Shown: positions 17,678 through 25,694 of the stretch, piece by piece | Position numbering within the stretch: the stretch's first letter is position 1 | Layout of the letters: every line of letters begins with the position of its first letter | From: VBCG01 sp036406955 | GTDB taxonomy: Bacteria; Pseudomonadota; Gammaproteobacteria; Burkholderiales; Casimicrobiaceae | DNA: 64,000 nucleotides | Reading direction: 5' to 3' | NCBI GenBank assembly: GCA_036406955.1 | Contig: DASXAF010000103.1 | Location: 5,569-69,568 of the forward strand | Notes under the pieces: generated by a model | The model's input: the letters and a program-made list of their open reading frames with translations, nothing else | The model's database searches: none | What the model was told of the DNA's origin: nothing | Program-made: the position numbers and the translations under genes

Positions 17678-18829
17678 TTAGACGTCGCCCCAGACTTCGC
17701 GGGCCGTTTCGATCACCAGCCGCAACTTGGCCGCCTGCGATTCCATCGCGATGTCGTTGCCGTGCACCGTGCTCGAGAAGCCGCATTGCGGTGACAGGCA
17801 CATCTGCCCGAGCGGCATGAACCGTGCTGCCTCGTCGATGCGCCGTGCGAGGTCGTCCTTGGCCTCGAGCGAGCCCACCTTGGTGCTCACGAGGCCGAGC
17901 ACGACGGTCTTGGTCTTAGGCACGTGGCGCAGCGGACGGAAGTCGCCTGAGCGCGGGTCGTCGTACTCGAGGAAATAGCCGTCGACCTCGAGCTCGTTGA
18001 ACAGCACCTCGGCGACGGGCTCGTAGCCGCCCTCCGCGGCCCACGCGCTCTTGAAGTTGCCGCGGCACAGATGCACGCACACGGTCATGCCCGCCGGCCG
18101 CTCGGCGATCGCGGCATTGATCAGGCGCGCGTAGCGCCGCGGCAGTTCGTCGGGATCGTCGCCGCGCGCGCGGGCGCCTTCGCGCATCTTCTCGTCGCAC
18201 AGATACGCGAGGTTCGTGTCGTCGAGCTGCAGGTACGTGCATCCCGCCGCGGCGAGGTCGGCGATCTCCTCGCGATACGCCGCTGCCACGTCGGCATAGA
18301 ACGTCTCGAGGTCCGGATAGGCGTCGCGGCTGATGGCATTGCGCCCGCCGCGGAAGTGCAGCATGGTGGGCGACGGGATCGTGACCTTCGGTGTGCGCGA
18401 AGCGAGCGACTTGAGGAACTCGAAATCCGCGCGCTGGATGGGCTTCGCGTGGCGGACCTTGCGGGTCACCTGCATCACCGGCGGCGCGAAATCGACGTCG
18501 CCCGCCTTGCTGTGGAAGCGCACGTTGATGCCGCCGTGCGTCTCGACGCCTTCGAGCTGCGTCAGGAAGTCGATGTGGAAGTACGTGCGGCGAAACTCGC
18601 CGTCGGTGATGCCGCTCAGGCCCAGATCTTCCTGGAAGCGCACGATGCCGCGAATGGCCTCGTCCTCGACCTTGCGCAACTGCGCGTGGTCGATGGCGCC
18701 CGACTTGAACTGCTCGCGCGCGTCGAGGAGAAATTTCGGGCGCAGGAAGCTGCCGACGTGATCGGCGCGAAACGGCGGCCTGTTGCGCCGGCCGGGGCCC
18801 GCGGCCGCCGCAGCGCTGACTTCGCTCAT
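17678..18829 (-). CDS. Cobalamin-independent methionine synthase C-terminal-like methyltransferase
   Basis: 383-residue single-domain homologue of the MetE C-terminal barrel. Zinc ligands align as H253 and C255 (CVHLCRGN), a Glu near 279-288 and C349 (LSPQCGFSS). Full MetE is about 750 residues, so this is not a normal methionine synthase; short relatives include archaeal MetE, epoxyalkane:CoM transferase and many unassigned proteins. It contains DHVGSFLRP, typical of the short group. It starts 66 bases after the FtsH-like gene and sits directly upstream of livK. A role in moving a methyl group from an O-methylated aromatic, or another thiol-alkyl transfer, is a hypothesis only. Confidence 0.85.
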   Translation of the reverse strand: MSEVSAAAAAGPGRRNRPPFRADHVGSFLRPKFLLDAREQFKSGAIDHAQLRKVEDEAIRGIVRFQEDLGLSGITDGEFRRTYFHIDFLTQLEGVETHGGINVRFHSKAGDVDFAPPVMQVTRKVRHAKPIQRADFEFLKSLASRTPKVTIPSPTMLHFRGGRNAISRDAYPDLETFYADVAAAYREEIADLAAAGCTYLQLDDTNLAYLCDEKMREGARARGDDPDELPRRYARLINAAIAERPAGMTVCVHLCRGNFKSAWAAEGGYEPVAEVLFNELEVDGYFLEYDDPRSGDFRPLRHVPKTKTVVLGLVSTKVGSLEAKDDLARRIDEAARFMPLGQMCLSPQCGFSSTVHGNDIAMESQAAKLRLVIETAREVWGDV

Positions 18830-18864
18830 GGTATCCCCCGCGTGTTGGTGGGGGATTATGCCAT

Positions 18865-18882
18865 CGGGCCGCGTGCGGCCCG
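18865..18882. terminator. GC-rich hairpin between the ftsH-like and metE-like genes
   Basis: CGGGCCGC and GCGGCCCG are perfect 8-base arms around GT. On the minus strand there is no T run behind it, so it would be at best an attenuator. A CATAAT -10-like hexamer follows on the minus strand at 18860-18855, so the metE-like gene may have its own promoter. Confidence 0.35.
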
Positions 18883-18895
18883 ACGGCAAGGACGG

Positions 18896-20764
18896 TCAGG
18901 CGGCGAGCTCCAGCGGCTGCGGCGCGCCCTTGGGCAAGGCGACGCATTCGTCGACCAGCGAGCCCGGCACGGTCTCGTGCTCGAGCAGCGCGCCGACCAG
19001 CGCCTCGAGGCCGGCGCGATGCTCGGTGAGATGTGCCTCGCACCGCTTGGCGGCGGCGTCGAGCAGGTCGCGCGCTTCGCACAGCAGCTGATCGTGCAGG
19101 TTCGCCGGAATGGCGTCCTTGTTCAACGCCGCGTAGCTGAACGCGCCGAGCGTGCTGCCGAGGCCATACTCGCTCACCATCTTGTAGGCGAGCTCCGAGG
19201 CGCGCTTCAGGTCGTCCGATGCGCCGCTCGACGCCTCGCCGAGCACCAGCAGCTCCGCGGCGCGGCCGCCGAGCAGCATCTCGATGCGCGCGATCATCTC
19301 CGAACGCGTGTGCAGGAACTGCTCCTCGTCCTGCGTCACCAGCGTGACGCCGAGCGCACGTCCGCGCGGCATGATCGTGACCTTCTCCACCACGCCGCAG
19401 TCGGTGAGCTTGGCGATGATCGCGTGACCCGACTCGTGCACGGCGATGCGCCGGCGCTCCTCGGCACGCATGGCCTTGCTCATCGCTTCGACCGGTGCGC
19501 CGATGCGCTTCTGCTCGAGCGCGGTCTGGAAATGCTCGAGCGTGACCGCCGGGCTGCCATCCTGCACCGCGAGCACCGCGGCGGCATTGACGACGTTGGC
19601 AATCGTTGCCGGCGACAGGCCCACGGCAAGGCGGGCCAGCGCGCGGAAGAGCTGGTCGGGCGCCGCGGTCTCCCGCACCGCCAGCGACACGTTCTTCGCG
19701 TACATGCGGAAGAGCTGCTCGCGCTCCTCGAGGCTCGGAAGGCTCAGATACACCGTGCGGTCGAAGCGGCCGTCGCGCGTCAGCGCGGGATCGACGTTCT
19801 CCGCATGGTTCGTCGCACCGACGACGATCACGCCGTCGTTCGGCTTGAATCCGTCGAGCTCGACGAGCAGGGCATCGATGATGCGGTTGTTCTCGGTGTC
19901 GGCCGCGCTCGCCGCGTTGGCGGCACGCTGGCCGATGCCGTCGATCTCGTCGATGAACACCACGCACGGTGCGAGCTCGCGCGCCTTGCGGAACAGGCGG
20001 CGAACGCGCGCGACGCCCACGCCGAGGAACTTGTCGGAGAAGTCGCTGCCGGCGAGCGCGATGAAGTTCGCGCCGCATTCCCCGGCTAGCGCGCGCGCGA
20101 GCAATGTCTTGCCCGTGCCGGGCGGGCCCTCGAGGAGCACGCCGCGCGGCGGCTTGGCGCCGAGCGAGGTGAATGCCTTGGGAGACTTGAGGTAGCTGCA
20201 GATGTCCGCCAGAGCGGCCTTCGCTTCGGCGACGCCCAGCACTTCGCCGAAGCGCGTGCCGGGCGCCTTCTGCACCTTGAAGCTGTTGTTGCGATCGAGG
20301 AAGGGCGTGAGCGTCATGGCCGCCGCGCCGCAGAGCAGCAGCAGCACGAGCACCTGGTACGCGGCCTGTCCGGACACCTTGGCGAACGCGCTGGCGACCG
20401 GATTGCGCGGCGGCTGCACGCCTTCGATCGCGAACACCTTGAGCCCCTTGGCGCCGAGGTGCTGCGCGAGCAGCGTCGCGAGCGCCTCGTGGCCGGTGGG
20501 CACGTTCACGTAGTAGCGCGTATCGTCCGTGCGCGACACGAGCGCATAGCGCTCGCCAACGCCGATGGCCGCGACGTGTCCTGCGCGCAGGTCCGCACCG
20601 AGCGTCGACAGGTCTTCCTCATGATCGAACCACGCCGCCGAATCCTCCATCATGGATTTCGCGAGCGGCGAGCGGTCCTGGTTGCCCGGCGCGAGCGCGA
20701 GGACGAGCACGATCGCGCTGGCGAGCACGACGAGGAGCAGGATCAGCTTCTTGCGCAATGACAC
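18896..20764 (-). CDS. FtsH-like membrane AAA metalloprotease (divergent paralogue)
   Basis: 622-residue protein built like FtsH: TM helix 6-26, periplasmic domain (about 30-130), TM 135-155, AAA domain with Walker A GPPGTGKT (213-220), Walker B VVFIDEID (268-275), arginine-rich second region of homology (DGRFDR), and M41 zinc site HESGH (443-447) with third ligand Asp in GASDDLKRA. The pore loop is KFLG instead of MFVG and the periplasmic domain is not obviously FtsH-like. GTG 20764 is chosen because GGAG lies seven bases before it; the upstream extension lacks homology. It probably degrades membrane or damaged proteins. Whether it is the sole FtsH here is unknown; divergence suggests a second copy elsewhere. 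Confidence 0.88.
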   Translation of the reverse strand: MSLRKKLILLLVVLASAIVLVLALAPGNQDRSPLAKSMMEDSAAWFDHEEDLSTLGADLRAGHVAAIGVGERYALVSRTDDTRYYVNVPTGHEALATLLAQHLGAKGLKVFAIEGVQPPRNPVASAFAKVSGQAAYQVLVLLLLCGAAAMTLTPFLDRNNSFKVQKAPGTRFGEVLGVAEAKAALADICSYLKSPKAFTSLGAKPPRGVLLEGPPGTGKTLLARALAGECGANFIALAGSDFSDKFLGVGVARVRRLFRKARELAPCVVFIDEIDGIGQRAANAASAADTENNRIIDALLVELDGFKPNDGVIVVGATNHAENVDPALTRDGRFDRTVYLSLPSLEEREQLFRMYAKNVSLAVRETAAPDQLFRALARLAVGLSPATIANVVNAAAVLAVQDGSPAVTLEHFQTALEQKRIGAPVEAMSKAMRAEERRRIAVHESGHAIIAKLTDCGVVEKVTIMPRGRALGVTLVTQDEEQFLHTRSEMIARIEMLLGGRAAELLVLGEASSGASDDLKRASELAYKMVSEYGLGSTLGAFSYAALNKDAIPANLHDQLLCEARDLLDAAAKRCEAHLTEHRAGLEALVGALLEHETVPGSLVDECVALPKGAPQPLELAA

Positions 20765-21163
20765 GATGAATCTCCATGGCAGGCTCGTGTTGCGCGGGAC
20801 GCGCGCCTGCCGGCCGCGTCTCGCTCCTCTTCCCCTAGTGTTGTTCGCCGCGTCCTCGCAGGCCCGCCCGAGAATGCCTATCGGCACGCAAGGCCGCGCA
20901 CTGAAGCCCGGCCGCGAAATGGCCGAAGCCGCCCTTCGCGCTCGAACGGCGGGTGCGACGCTTGCGACGCGGAAGTCGTTGTTGTGATGGGCAGGTGACG
21001 CGCCAGCCGGAGATGCCGGCGCCCGCTCGAAGGAGCGCGGTACCCCTCCGACGCACGCTTTCCGGGCGATTCACGGAAATGGCGCGCTGCACCAAGAGGT
21101 TATCACGACGCCATCAGCGTGTCAGCCAAAACCCGACACGAATGGCCGGTAAATCGTGCCGAA
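20765..21163. other. Non-coding gap between the ftsH-like gene and tRNA-Ser
   Basis: About 400 bases without a credible gene. Short open frames on both strands are Arg-rich shadows of GC-rich DNA. Two small hairpins are visible near 21005-21040 (GCCGG/CCGGC and CGCTC/GAGCG). I recognise no riboswitch or small RNA here. Confidence 0.5.
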
Positions 21164-21193
21164 TTGGCGAGCGGTCGCCCGCGCCGGTACAAT
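21164..21193 (+). promoter_or_regulatory. Promoter of tRNA-Ser
   Basis: TTGGCG (21164-21169) and TACAAT (21188-21193) are separated by 18 bases. The expected start would be near 21200, six bases before the tRNA 5' end. Confidence 0.6.
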
Positions 21194-21205
21194 GTCGTGC
21201 TTTCC

Positions 21206-21299
21206 GGAGACGTGGCCGAGTGGTCGAAGGCACTCCCCTGCTAAGGGAGCATACGGGCCAAAACCTGTATCCAGGGTTCGAATCCCTGCGTCTCCGCCA
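21206..21299 (+). tRNA. tRNA-Ser (anticodon GCU)
   Basis: 94 nt including encoded CCA. The acceptor arm GGAGACG (21206-21212) pairs with CGTCTCC (21289-21295), the discriminator is G. The anticodon stem CTCCC/GGGAG encloses CTGCTAA with anticodon GCU, reading AGC/AGU. A long variable arm (class II) and the T arm with GGTTCGAATCC are present, as expected for tRNA-Ser. Confidence 0.97.
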
Positions 21300-21395
21300 C
21301 CGCTCAAAAAATGAACGACAGACCCGCCGAAGCGGGCCGGTTGCGGCGCGAAGCCGTTACCGCTTGCGCACGGGCGGTGGCTGTACGACCGCTCG

Positions 21396-21770
21396 CTACA
21401 TCTCCCGCGCCAGCCACGCGAGCGCGTTCGTCTCGGACGTGAACACGTCCATCGAGAGGCCGAAATCGGAGGCGACCTTCACCCCGAACCTCTGGGGATG
21501 TATGTACTTGGGGTGCACGACCAGGGCGACCGACAGCATGCCCTGTGCTGCATCGGCCCAGTCCTCGACGGCCAGGAAGCGATCGATGAGGTTGGGTATC
21601 GGGACGCCGTAGATCCCGCGGGCGCTGATGAGCAGCGCCGCCAGCCGTTGCGTGCGGCTGCGGGCGATGGCGTGCTTCACGACCTCCACCGCCTCGACCA
21701 GCGTGCATTCGCCGACCGGGCGTGACATGCCGACGCCGCGCTTGACCTCGAACGACTCATGGATAGGCAT
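21396..21770 (-). CDS. Conserved hypothetical protein (STAS-like length)
   Basis: 124-residue soluble protein starting MPIHESFEVKRGVGMSRPVG. Alternating hydrophobic and amphipathic stretches (ECTLVEAVEVVKHAIAR, LAALLISARGI, LSVALVVHPKYIHP) suggest an alpha/beta fold similar in size to STAS/SpoIIAA-like domains, but I do not recognise it with confidence. An in-frame upstream start at 21812 is less likely. No Cys pair, membrane segment or catalytic motif stands out. It is not obviously in an operon. Confidence 0.65.
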   Translation of the reverse strand: MPIHESFEVKRGVGMSRPVGECTLVEAVEVVKHAIARSRTQRLAALLISARGIYGVPIPNLIDRFLAVEDWADAAQGMLSVALVVHPKYIHPQRFGVKVASDFGLSMDVFTSETNALAWLAREM

Positions 21771-21881
21771 GCCGCACCCCAAAGAGGCGGCCACGGCAGG
21801 CTTGGGCCGCAAGGTCGCTATGCTACCGAAGCGCGAAGCTGCGTTGGCGAAACCGGCGGGCCCACGACCCCGGAATCGCGA

Positions 21882-22079
21882 TCACTCGCCCGACAGGCCG
21901 ACGCTCGCGTCGGCCTCGGCAATGGCGCACCGGGACGCGGCGATCAGTCGCTCGCTCAGCTCGCGCAGGTGCTCGTGCTGGCGCGAATGCTCGCGAACGG
22001 AGAGCAGGAGACTCTCGGATCGGTCGATGCTCTGCCAGGTGTCGAGAACCACCTGGGAATAACTGTCGGGGGTGCGCAT
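21882..22079 (-). CDS. Small hypothetical protein, predicted helical
   Basis: 65 residues, MRTPDSYSQVVLDTWQSID onward, rich in Leu, Glu, Arg and Ser with heptad-like spacing (LLLSVREHSRQHEHLRELSE), suggesting a short coiled coil. No good ribosome site precedes the ATG, so it may be a chance frame. Its composition is less Arg/Pro-biased than shadow frames nearby, which favours a real gene. Confidence 0.4.
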   Translation of the reverse strand: MRTPDSYSQVVLDTWQSIDRSESLLLSVREHSRQHEHLRELSERLIAASRCAIAEADASVGLSGE

Positions 22080-22160
22080 ACCGGCGATTCAGCGGGGGCT
22101 GCAGCCGACAGTATGCACCGGGCCGCGGCCGGAATGCCATTGGCATCACCCGGTGTAAAC

Positions 22161-22190
22161 AAAAAAAGGCGGTGCGACTGCACCGCCCTT
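22161..22190 (-). terminator. Rho-independent terminator of the Gln/Gly-rich protein gene
   Basis: On the minus strand GGCGGTGC, loop AGTC, GCACCGCC (22187-22168) is followed by seven T (22167-22161). This is the clearest intrinsic terminator in the window. Confidence 0.85.
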
Positions 22191-22202
22191 CGCCGCATGA
22201 GG

Positions 22203-22631
22203 CTAGCGCCCGCCGCGCTGCTGCGAGCTTCCGCCCTGCATGGCGCCGCCGGCGCTCTGCTGGGAGCTTCCGCTCTCTTGCATGGAGCCACCGGCGCCCT
22301 GCTGCCCGCCGCCCATGCCCTGGCTGTGCATCTGCTGCCCCGAGCGCCCGCCTTGCTCGCTTTGCAGGCATTGCATCAGGAGCTGCTGGCCGCGATCGGC
22401 CGTCTGCCGCGCCTGCTGCTGCACGTCGCGGAAATACTGCGCGACGTCCTGGTGTCCGGCCTGCTGCGCATCCTGCGCGTACTGCTCGTACGTCTGGCAG
22501 GCCTGCAGCGTGTGATACAGCACGCTCACGAGGTTGTACGTGACGTCGCTCGCGCCCTGGCCCTGCGAGCCGCCCGCGCCCATGCGCGCGCCGCTCGCCG
22601 TCCCGCCGGTGGTACTGGTCTGTGTTGCCAT
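22203..22631 (-). CDS. Small helical protein with Gln/Gly/Ser-rich tail
   Basis: 142 residues. A short Thr/Gly-rich head is followed by a helical core (about residues 24-88: DVTYNLVSVLYHTLQACQ, then YAQDAQQAGHQDVAQYF and QQQARQTADRGQQLL) and a low-complexity tail of Gln, Gly, Ser and Met (about 90-142). The core resembles ferritin-like four-helix segments seen in small stress-related proteins, but I cannot name it. ATG 22631 has GGAG seven bases upstream. A strong terminator follows, so it is a monocistronic, probably well expressed gene. Confidence 0.8.
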   Translation of the reverse strand: MATQTSTTGGTASGARMGAGGSQGQGASDVTYNLVSVLYHTLQACQTYEQYAQDAQQAGHQDVAQYFRDVQQQARQTADRGQQLLMQCLQSEQGGRSGQQMHSQGMGGGQQGAGGSMQESGSSQQSAGGAMQGGSSQQRGGR

Positions 22632-22776
22632 TGGCTTCTCCTTCGCTGTGGCCACGACGGCACGCACCATCGAAGGCGGCTTCCATGGCGAGCCGCCCGT
22701 GCGCAGCCGACGAAGGAAGTGACCGGGCGGAGCAGCGGCAGTTCGCGTGCACCATTGCACGCGCAGGCAACGGACG

Positions 22777-22982
22777 CTATGCCGTCTGCGGCGCCTTCTC
22801 GAGCTCGAACGCCTTGTGCAGCACGCGCACGGCGAGCTCGACGTATTTCTCGTCGATCACCACCGCGATCTTGACCTCGGAGGTCGAGATCATCTGGATC
22901 TTGATGTTCTCGTCGGCGAGCGCCTCGAACATCTTCGACGCGAGGCCGACGTGCGAGCGCATGCCGATGCCGAGCACCGGAT
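22777..22982 (-). pseudogene. Duplicated 3' end of an aspartokinase gene (lysC fragment)
   Basis: The frame encodes about 66 residues nearly identical to the last ACT domain of LysC at 24444-25688 (GIGMRSHVGLASKMF, IAVVIDEKYVELAVRVLHKA). Bases 22803-22979 match 24464-24640 with about seven differences over roughly 170 positions, offset 1661, same orientation. Homology stops abruptly at 22980. The very C terminus differs (FELEKAPQTA against FALEKASA), so the copy may derive from another lysC allele. Upstream of the break lies AAGGAGAACGCGATGGCGAC, similar to the start of the 22631 gene. It cannot make a functional kinase. Confidence 0.85.
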
Positions 22983-23175
22983 GTTCCCGTGTTCAATCGT
23001 GTCGCCATCGCGTTCTCCTTCGCCCGATTCGTTGCAATGCATCGACAGTGACGGAGAGTGCAGGCGCGACCCTGCGCCCGCACTCTCGTGCCACGTTCAA
23101 TGGCCGACGAAGGACCGTGCAAGTTCGCGACACGACCGCGAACATCGACCGGAAGCGCCGGTCGGTCGTGCATCG

Positions 23176-24123
23176 CTAGTGCGACGACTGCCGTGCGATG
23201 AAGCCGTGCGAGCCGAAATCTGCATCCAGGTACACGCCCACGACGTCGCCCTTGTTGTTGATGCCCTCGGCAATGGTGAAGTCGGAACCGGGGAACTGGA
23301 GCAGGCTCGCATCCGGGATGGTGATCGCCTCATACGGCAGCCCGCGGACGCGAGTCACGAACGATTTGACACCCGTGTCGGTGTCGACCTGTCCGGCGAT
23401 CAGCCCGGAATCGCTGAGACCGCGGGCACGCGTGTCTGCGCCGTTGACCCTGAAGAACGAGAACTCGCCGCGAGCGGTGCGCAAAAAGCTGTAGATGCCC
23501 TCGGGACACTGCGCGCACGCGACCCCGGCTTCGAGGAAGACGCTGCCGACCACATCGCCGCGGTTGTTGATGCCGTGCGCAACCGTTTCCGGGCTGGGCA
23601 GAAACTCGACGTAAGTATTGCTCCCAGGATCGAAGACGAATCCCACCAGCAGATCGCCGTCATCGGCGTTACCGGCGATGAGACCGCGCTCGTTGATCCC
23701 ACGGAAATCGGTGAAGACCACCGAGCCCGGGCGCATGTATGCCCTGTACACGCCCTTGTTGCTGCGGATGTAAGCGGGCTGCCCCAGCTCGTTCAGAAAG
23801 TTTCCCGAGGTCGCGCCCTGATTGTTGATTCCCGAGGCGAACGTGCCGAATTCCTCGCCGAAGGCACGCGGGAGCCGCGTATAGGTGCCCTTCTTGGTGT
23901 CGTACACGAAGGGGAACGGGTGGATCTGAAATTCACTGAGCACATCGAACGCGAAGCCAACCGCGTCGCCCGAATCATTGATGCCGAACACATTCGTCTC
24001 GACCACATCCGCACCGGGGAAATCGATGGCCGTGAACTGCCACGCCGCGTGAACAGGCGTGCAGCACACGGAGGCCGCGACGATCGCGAGAATGCGCAGG
24101 TACCGCTTCATGATGGTTTGCAT
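23176..24123 (-). CDS. Secreted HAF-repeat (GINxxGxxxG) protein
   Basis: 315 residues with signal peptide 1-26 (cut near VHA/AWQF). Six copies of the HAF-family motif are visible at about residues 47 (GINDSGDAVG), 98 (GINNQGATSG), 142 (GINERGLIAG), 184 (GINNRGDVVG), 235 (GLSDSGLIAG) and 287 (GINNKGDVVG), spaced 42-52 residues, as in beta-propeller-like extracellular repeats. No PEP-CTERM tail. ATG 24123 follows GAGGAAAGG. It lies between the two lysC tail copies. Function of HAF proteins is unknown; they are probably extracellular or periplasmic. Confidence 0.85.
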   Translation of the reverse strand: MQTIMKRYLRILAIVAASVCCTPVHAAWQFTAIDFPGADVVETNVFGINDSGDAVGFAFDVLSEFQIHPFPFVYDTKKGTYTRLPRAFGEEFGTFASGINNQGATSGNFLNELGQPAYIRSNKGVYRAYMRPGSVVFTDFRGINERGLIAGNADDGDLLVGFVFDPGSNTYVEFLPSPETVAHGINNRGDVVGSVFLEAGVACAQCPEGIYSFLRTARGEFSFFRVNGADTRARGLSDSGLIAGQVDTDTGVKSFVTRVRGLPYEAITIPDASLLQFPGSDFTIAEGINNKGDVVGVYLDADFGSHGFIARQSSH

Positions 24124-24443
24124 GGCCTTTCCTCATTGGTTGAGAGCGCAATCGAGGAAAGCGCTTCGTGGCGAAGCGCAGGGGAGCGGCCGCAGCGATC
24201 GCGACGCGTGGTGCGCGCGGCTGCAGCGACTGCCGGAGCGCGCCGGAGGAAGCGGACGAAAGACGTCCGCGTAACGCGCTCAAAGAGGTGGTGCTCGACG
24301 CAGGTTCGCCGGCTGTTGGGTCAGCCGGCCGATCCCGCAAAGCAACATAATGCGCTGAAACCGTTTCGGACGGCAAGATTCCGACGCGCCGCACCGCATT
24401 GGTGCAGCAAGCCGTCTCGACCCGGAGTGTTTGCGCTGGAGCG
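24124..24443. other. Intergenic gap downstream of lysC with a perfect hairpin
   Basis: 320 bases with no credible gene. GCCGGCTG (24308-24315) and CAGCCGGC (24322-24329) form a perfect 8-base hairpin with a 6-base loop about 115 bases past the lysC stop; there is no T run, so termination would be factor-dependent. GAAACCGTTTC (24356-24366) is an 11-base palindrome. Confidence 0.5.
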
Positions 24444-25688
24444 CTACGCGCTCGCTTTTTCGAGGGCGAACGCCTTGTGCAGCACGCGCACGGCGAGCTC
24501 GACGTACTTCTCGTCGATCACCACCGCGATCTTGATCTCCGAGGTGGAGATCATCTGGATGTTGATGTTCTCGTCGGCGAGCGCCTTGAACATCTTCGAC
24601 GCGAGGCCGACGTGCGAGCGCATGCCGATGCCGACCACCGAGACCTTGGCGATGCGGTTGTCGCCGATGATGTCGCGCGCCTCGAAGTTGCCCGCCTCGC
24701 GCGCGCGCCGCAGCGCGTCGAGCGCCTTCTGGTACTCGTTCCGATGCACGGTGAACGAGAAATCGGTGTGGCCCGACGCGCCGATGTTCTGCACGATCAT
24801 GTCGACGTCGATGTTGGCGTGCGCGATGGGTCCGAGGATCGCGTAGGCGATGCCGGGCCGGTCCTCGACGCCCATGACCGAAACCTTCGCTTCGTCGCGA
24901 TTGAACGCGATGCCGGAGATGATTGCCTGTTCCATCGTCTCGTCTTCCTCGTAAGTGATCAGCGTGCCGGTAGAGGTCGATTCCGGTTCCTCGAACGACG
25001 AGAGCACGCGCAGCTTCACCAGGTACTTGCCCGCGAACTCGACCGAGCGGATCTGCAGCACCTTGGAGCCCTGGCTCGCGAGCTCCAGCATTTCCTCGAA
25101 CGTGATGCGGTCGAGGCGGCGCGCCTCCGGAACGATGCGCGGGTCGGTGGTGTAGACGCCGTCGACGTCCGTGTAGATCTGGCACTCGTCGGCCTTGAGC
25201 GCCGCTGCGAGAGCGACCGCGGACGTATCCGAGCCGCCGCGACCGAGCGTGGTGATGTTGCCGGCATTGTCGACGCCCTGGAAGCCCGCCACGATCACGA
25301 TGGTGCCAGCGGCGAGATCGGCGCGCATTCGCGCCTCGTCGATCTGAAGGATGCGCGCCTTGGTGTGCGCGCTATCGGTGAGGATGCGCACCTGCGCGCC
25401 CGTGTAGCTCCTCGCCTTGAGGCCCATGTCCTGCAGCGCGATGGCGAGGAGGCCGATCGTCACCTGCTCGCCCGTCGCCGCGACGACGTCGACCTCGCGC
25501 GGCTCGGGATTGACCGACAGCTGCTTGGCCAGGGCGAGCAGTCGATTCGTCTCCCCCGCCATGGCGGAGGGCACGACCACCAGCCGATGACCCTGGCGGT
25601 GGAAATGCTCGATGCGCCGCGCGACGCTGCGGATGCGCTCGATCGAGCCCACCGAGGTGCCGCCGTATTTCTGGACGATCAGCGCCAT
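24444..25688 (-). CDS. lysC: Aspartate kinase
   Basis: 414-residue aspartokinase, first step from aspartate to lysine, threonine and methionine (phosphorylates the beta-carboxylate with ATP). N-terminal KYGGTSVGS is the kinase signature; two C-terminal ACT domains (about 265-410) provide feedback control. The length matches the lysine/threonine-sensitive monofunctional class. The gene begins 6 bases after the fabF stop, so it is probably co-transcribed with the fatty-acid operon, which is unusual. Its 3' end is duplicated at 22777-22982. Confidence 0.96.
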   Translation of the reverse strand: MALIVQKYGGTSVGSIERIRSVARRIEHFHRQGHRLVVVPSAMAGETNRLLALAKQLSVNPEPREVDVVAATGEQVTIGLLAIALQDMGLKARSYTGAQVRILTDSAHTKARILQIDEARMRADLAAGTIVIVAGFQGVDNAGNITTLGRGGSDTSAVALAAALKADECQIYTDVDGVYTTDPRIVPEARRLDRITFEEMLELASQGSKVLQIRSVEFAGKYLVKLRVLSSFEEPESTSTGTLITYEEDETMEQAIISGIAFNRDEAKVSVMGVEDRPGIAYAILGPIAHANIDVDMIVQNIGASGHTDFSFTVHRNEYQKALDALRRAREAGNFEARDIIGDNRIAKVSVVGIGMRSHVGLASKMFKALADENINIQMISTSEIKIAVVIDEKYVELAVRVLHKAFALEKASA

Positions 25689-25694
25689 CGGGTG

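Noticed and set aside
20835..21095. 86-residue minus-strand frame ahead of the ftsH-like gene
   Set aside because: Arg/Gly-rich, no ribosome site, no homology that I can recognise.
20988..21110. GC-rich hairpins considered as a riboswitch or 6S RNA
   Set aside because: No conserved core of any class I know was found; only two 5-base stems.
21122..21307. 62-residue minus-strand frame (GGDAGIRTLDTGFGPYAP...)
   Set aside because: It is the antisense reading of tRNA-Ser, a well-known spurious protein family.
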